A DNA stretch of 64,000 nucleotides. Source: Streptacidiphilus jeojiense. GTDB taxonomy: Bacteria > Actinomycetota > Actinomycetes > Streptomycetales > Streptomycetaceae. The notes below the pieces were generated by a model. It worked only from the letters and a program-made list of their open reading frames with translations, searched no databases and was not told where the DNA came from. A program made the translations under genes and the position numbers. The stretch spans positions 62,001 through 126,000 of the forward strand of contig NZ_JOEH01000004.1 of assembly GCF_000719095.1 (NCBI RefSeq), written 5' to 3'. Shown one piece after another: positions 62,704 through 64,000 of the stretch (position 1 is the first letter of the stretch; every line of letters begins with the position of its first letter).

Positions 62704-64000
62704 TCAGTCCTCGTCGTCCGGGTCGTCGTCGCTGCCGCCCTTGGCATCGAGGTAGCTGACGGCCACATGGGTGTCCAGCGGGAAGTGCACCGGGGTCGCG
62801 CCGAACACCAGGCGCCGGGCCTCCTCGCCGGCCTCGGCCACGGCCGCCCGCACCGCGTCGGCGAGCTGCGCCGGAGTGTGCACGATCACCTCGTCGTGCT
62901 GGAAGAAGACCAGCCGCGGATGGTCGCCGGGGACGTCCACCGGGATCGCCGCCAGCCGCCGGCGCAGACCGGCGATCAGGGCCAGGGCCCAGTCGGCGGC
63001 GCTGGCCTGGATGACGAAGTTGCGGGTGAAGCGCCCCCGGGAGCGGGCGTCGCGTGCGGCACTGCCGCCGCTGCCGTCGGAGGTGGTCCCGAATCCGGTC
63101 CCGGTCCCGAATCCGGCTCCGGTTCCGTCGAGGTCGCCGTCGTCGGTGCTGAAGGCGCCCGCCGTCCGGTCCAGCCAGCCGGCCGACGGCGGCGGACAGA
63201 CCCGGCCGAGCCGGGAGTGGACCACCCCGCCCGCCTCGCCGGTCCGCGCCGCGGCCTCGACCAGGCCCATGGCCTGCGGGAAGCGCCGCCGCAGCACCGC
63301 GACCAGCTGGCCGGTCTCGCCCGTGGTCTGCCCGTACATCGCACCCAGCAGGCCCAGCTTGGCCCGGGCCCGGTCGCCCTTGAAGGCCTCGGCCGCCAGC
63401 CCGGCGTAGAGGTCCCCGGCGGCGCCGGCGCGGATCATGCCGGGGTCGTCGGACATGGCCGCCAGCACCCGGGGCTCCAGCTGGCCGGCGTCCGCGACCA
63501 CCAGCCGCCAGCCCGGGTCGGCGACCACCGCGCCGCGCAGGATGCGCGGGATCTGCAGCGCCCCGCCGCCCCGGCTGGCCCAGCGGCCCGACACCACGCC
63601 GCCGACCACGTACTCCGGACGGAACCGGCCGTCGCGGACCCAGGCCTCGCGCCAGGCCCAGCCGTGCGCGGCGTGGATCCTGGACAGCTCCTTGTAGCGC
63701 AGCAGCAGCGGCGCGGCCGGGTGGTCCAGCTCGCGCAGCACCCAGTTGCGGGTGGAGGTCAGGCTGACGCCCTGTTCGGCGAAGGCCCGCAGCACCTGGC
63801 CCGGCGAGTCGGGGTTGAAGGGCTTGCCGCCGAAGAGCCGGTGTCCGCCGAGGGCCTCGTACAGGTCCTGGGCGAGCGCTGCCAGCTTGGCCGGCTGGGC
63901 CCCGCCGCGCGGGCGCGGACCCAGCAGGTCGTACAGCAGGTCGTCATGGACCCGGGCGCTCCAGGGCAGCCCGTCGAAACCCATCTCGGCCGCGACCAGG
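62704..64000 (-). CDS. Family-A DNA polymerase (bifunctional exonuclease/polymerase), 5' part beyond window
   Basis: At least 431 residues of a PolA-like protein; the frame is open to the window end and the ATG at 63984 is internal to a conserved region. Motif A is LVVADAGQLEPRVLAAMSDD, motif B is RAKLGLLGAMYGQTTGETG with the O-helix Lys and Tyr-Gly, and motif C is VFFQHDEVIVHTP (His-Asp-Glu). GGVVSGRWASRGGGALQIPR is also family typical. A Gly/Thr/Asp-rich insertion (DLDGTGAGFGTGTGFGTTS) separates motif B from C, and the C-terminus is acidic (DDDPDDED). The exonuclease-like domain would lie outside. Streptomycetes carry such a second PolA-like protein. Confidence 0.9.
   Translation of the reverse strand, partial: LVAAEMGFDGLPWSARVHDDLLYDLLGPRPRGGAQPAKLAALAQDLYEALGGHRLFGGKPFNPDSPGQVLRAFAEQGVSLTSTRNWVLRELDHPAAPLLLRYKELSRIHAAHGWAWREAWVRDGRFRPEYVVGGVVSGRWASRGGGALQIPRILRGAVVADPGWRLVVADAGQLEPRVLAAMSDDPGMIRAGAAGDLYAGLAAEAFKGDRARAKLGLLGAMYGQTTGETGQLVAVLRRRFPQAMGLVEAAARTGEAGGVVHSRLGRVCPPPSAGWLDRTAGAFSTDDGDLDGTGAGFGTGTGFGTTSDGSGGSAARDARSRGRFTRNFVIQASAADWALALIAGLRRRLAAIPVDVPGDHPRLVFFQHDEVIVHTPAQLADAVRAAVAEAGEEARRLVFGATPVHFPLDTHVAVSYLDAKGGSDDDPDDED

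Overview
The window is 64 kb of very GC-rich actinobacterial chromosome. It most likely comes from a member of the Streptomycetaceae (Streptomyces, Kitasatospora or Streptacidiphilus). Evidence for this: an AdpA orthologue with a conserved in-frame TTA leucine codon next to oligoribonuclease; a CebR regulator with textbook TGGGAGCGCTCCCA operators; a perfect 21-bp copy of a dispersed Streptomyces inverted repeat; and gene content that, from memory, follows the conserved chromosomal core of S. coelicolor around the adpA, leucine catabolism and citA region. I see no insertion sequence, prophage, CRISPR array or rRNA. There is one tRNA (tRNA-His).

Layout. 1-3800: end of a TetR regulator, a histidine phosphatase, an HTH/TPR regulator and a spermidine-synthase-like protein. 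3.8-11.3 kb: an operon led by a LacI-type regulator and encoding a complete Opp/Dpp-type (family 5) ABC importer, with its binding protein last and set apart by three RNA hairpins. 11.7-15.2 kb: a small membrane-anchored protein, the GH1 beta-glucosidase BglC and the divergent regulator CebR. 15.3-19.0 kb: a slipin, tRNA-His, orn and adpA. 19.5-22.5 kb: a GNAT, a HAD phosphatase and a universal stress protein. 22.5-29.4 kb: a leucine/branched-chain catabolism operon (acyl-CoA dehydrogenase, HMG-CoA lyase, biotin-dependent carboxylase pair) with a divergent TetR. 29.5-36.9 kb: a fused ABC exporter and two MFS transporters, the second divergent from an ArsR-like regulator. 37-41 kb: a catalytically degenerate Mrr-like protein, a small conserved protein, a lipoprotein and a ZIP metal transporter behind a Fur/Zur-type box. 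41-46.5 kb: LysR, secreted trypsin-like protease, EamA transporter, MarR, GNAT, glutathione peroxidase and a glyoxalase-family protein. 46.7-56.6 kb: RecD2-like helicase, citrate synthase, copper efflux pair copZ-copA behind a CsoR-type box, an SGNH hydrolase, a SpoIIE-type phosphatase, a GlsB-type membrane protein and MarR. 56.7-64 kb: HrpA helicase, GNAT, quinone oxidoreductase and a family-A DNA polymerase running off the end.

How the genes work together. The most coherent story is carbohydrate uptake. In streptomycetes, as I recall, the cebEFG cello-oligosaccharide importer normally lies between cebR and bglC. Here cebR and bglC are directly divergent with nothing between them except two CebR boxes, while an Opp-type importer with its own LacI regulator lies on the far side of bglC. 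This suggests a rewired beta-glucoside uptake locus. The other modules are mostly housekeeping: leucine degradation, central carbon entry (citrate synthase), nucleic-acid helicases, copper and zinc handling, and efflux pumps with dedicated local regulators and palindromic operators.
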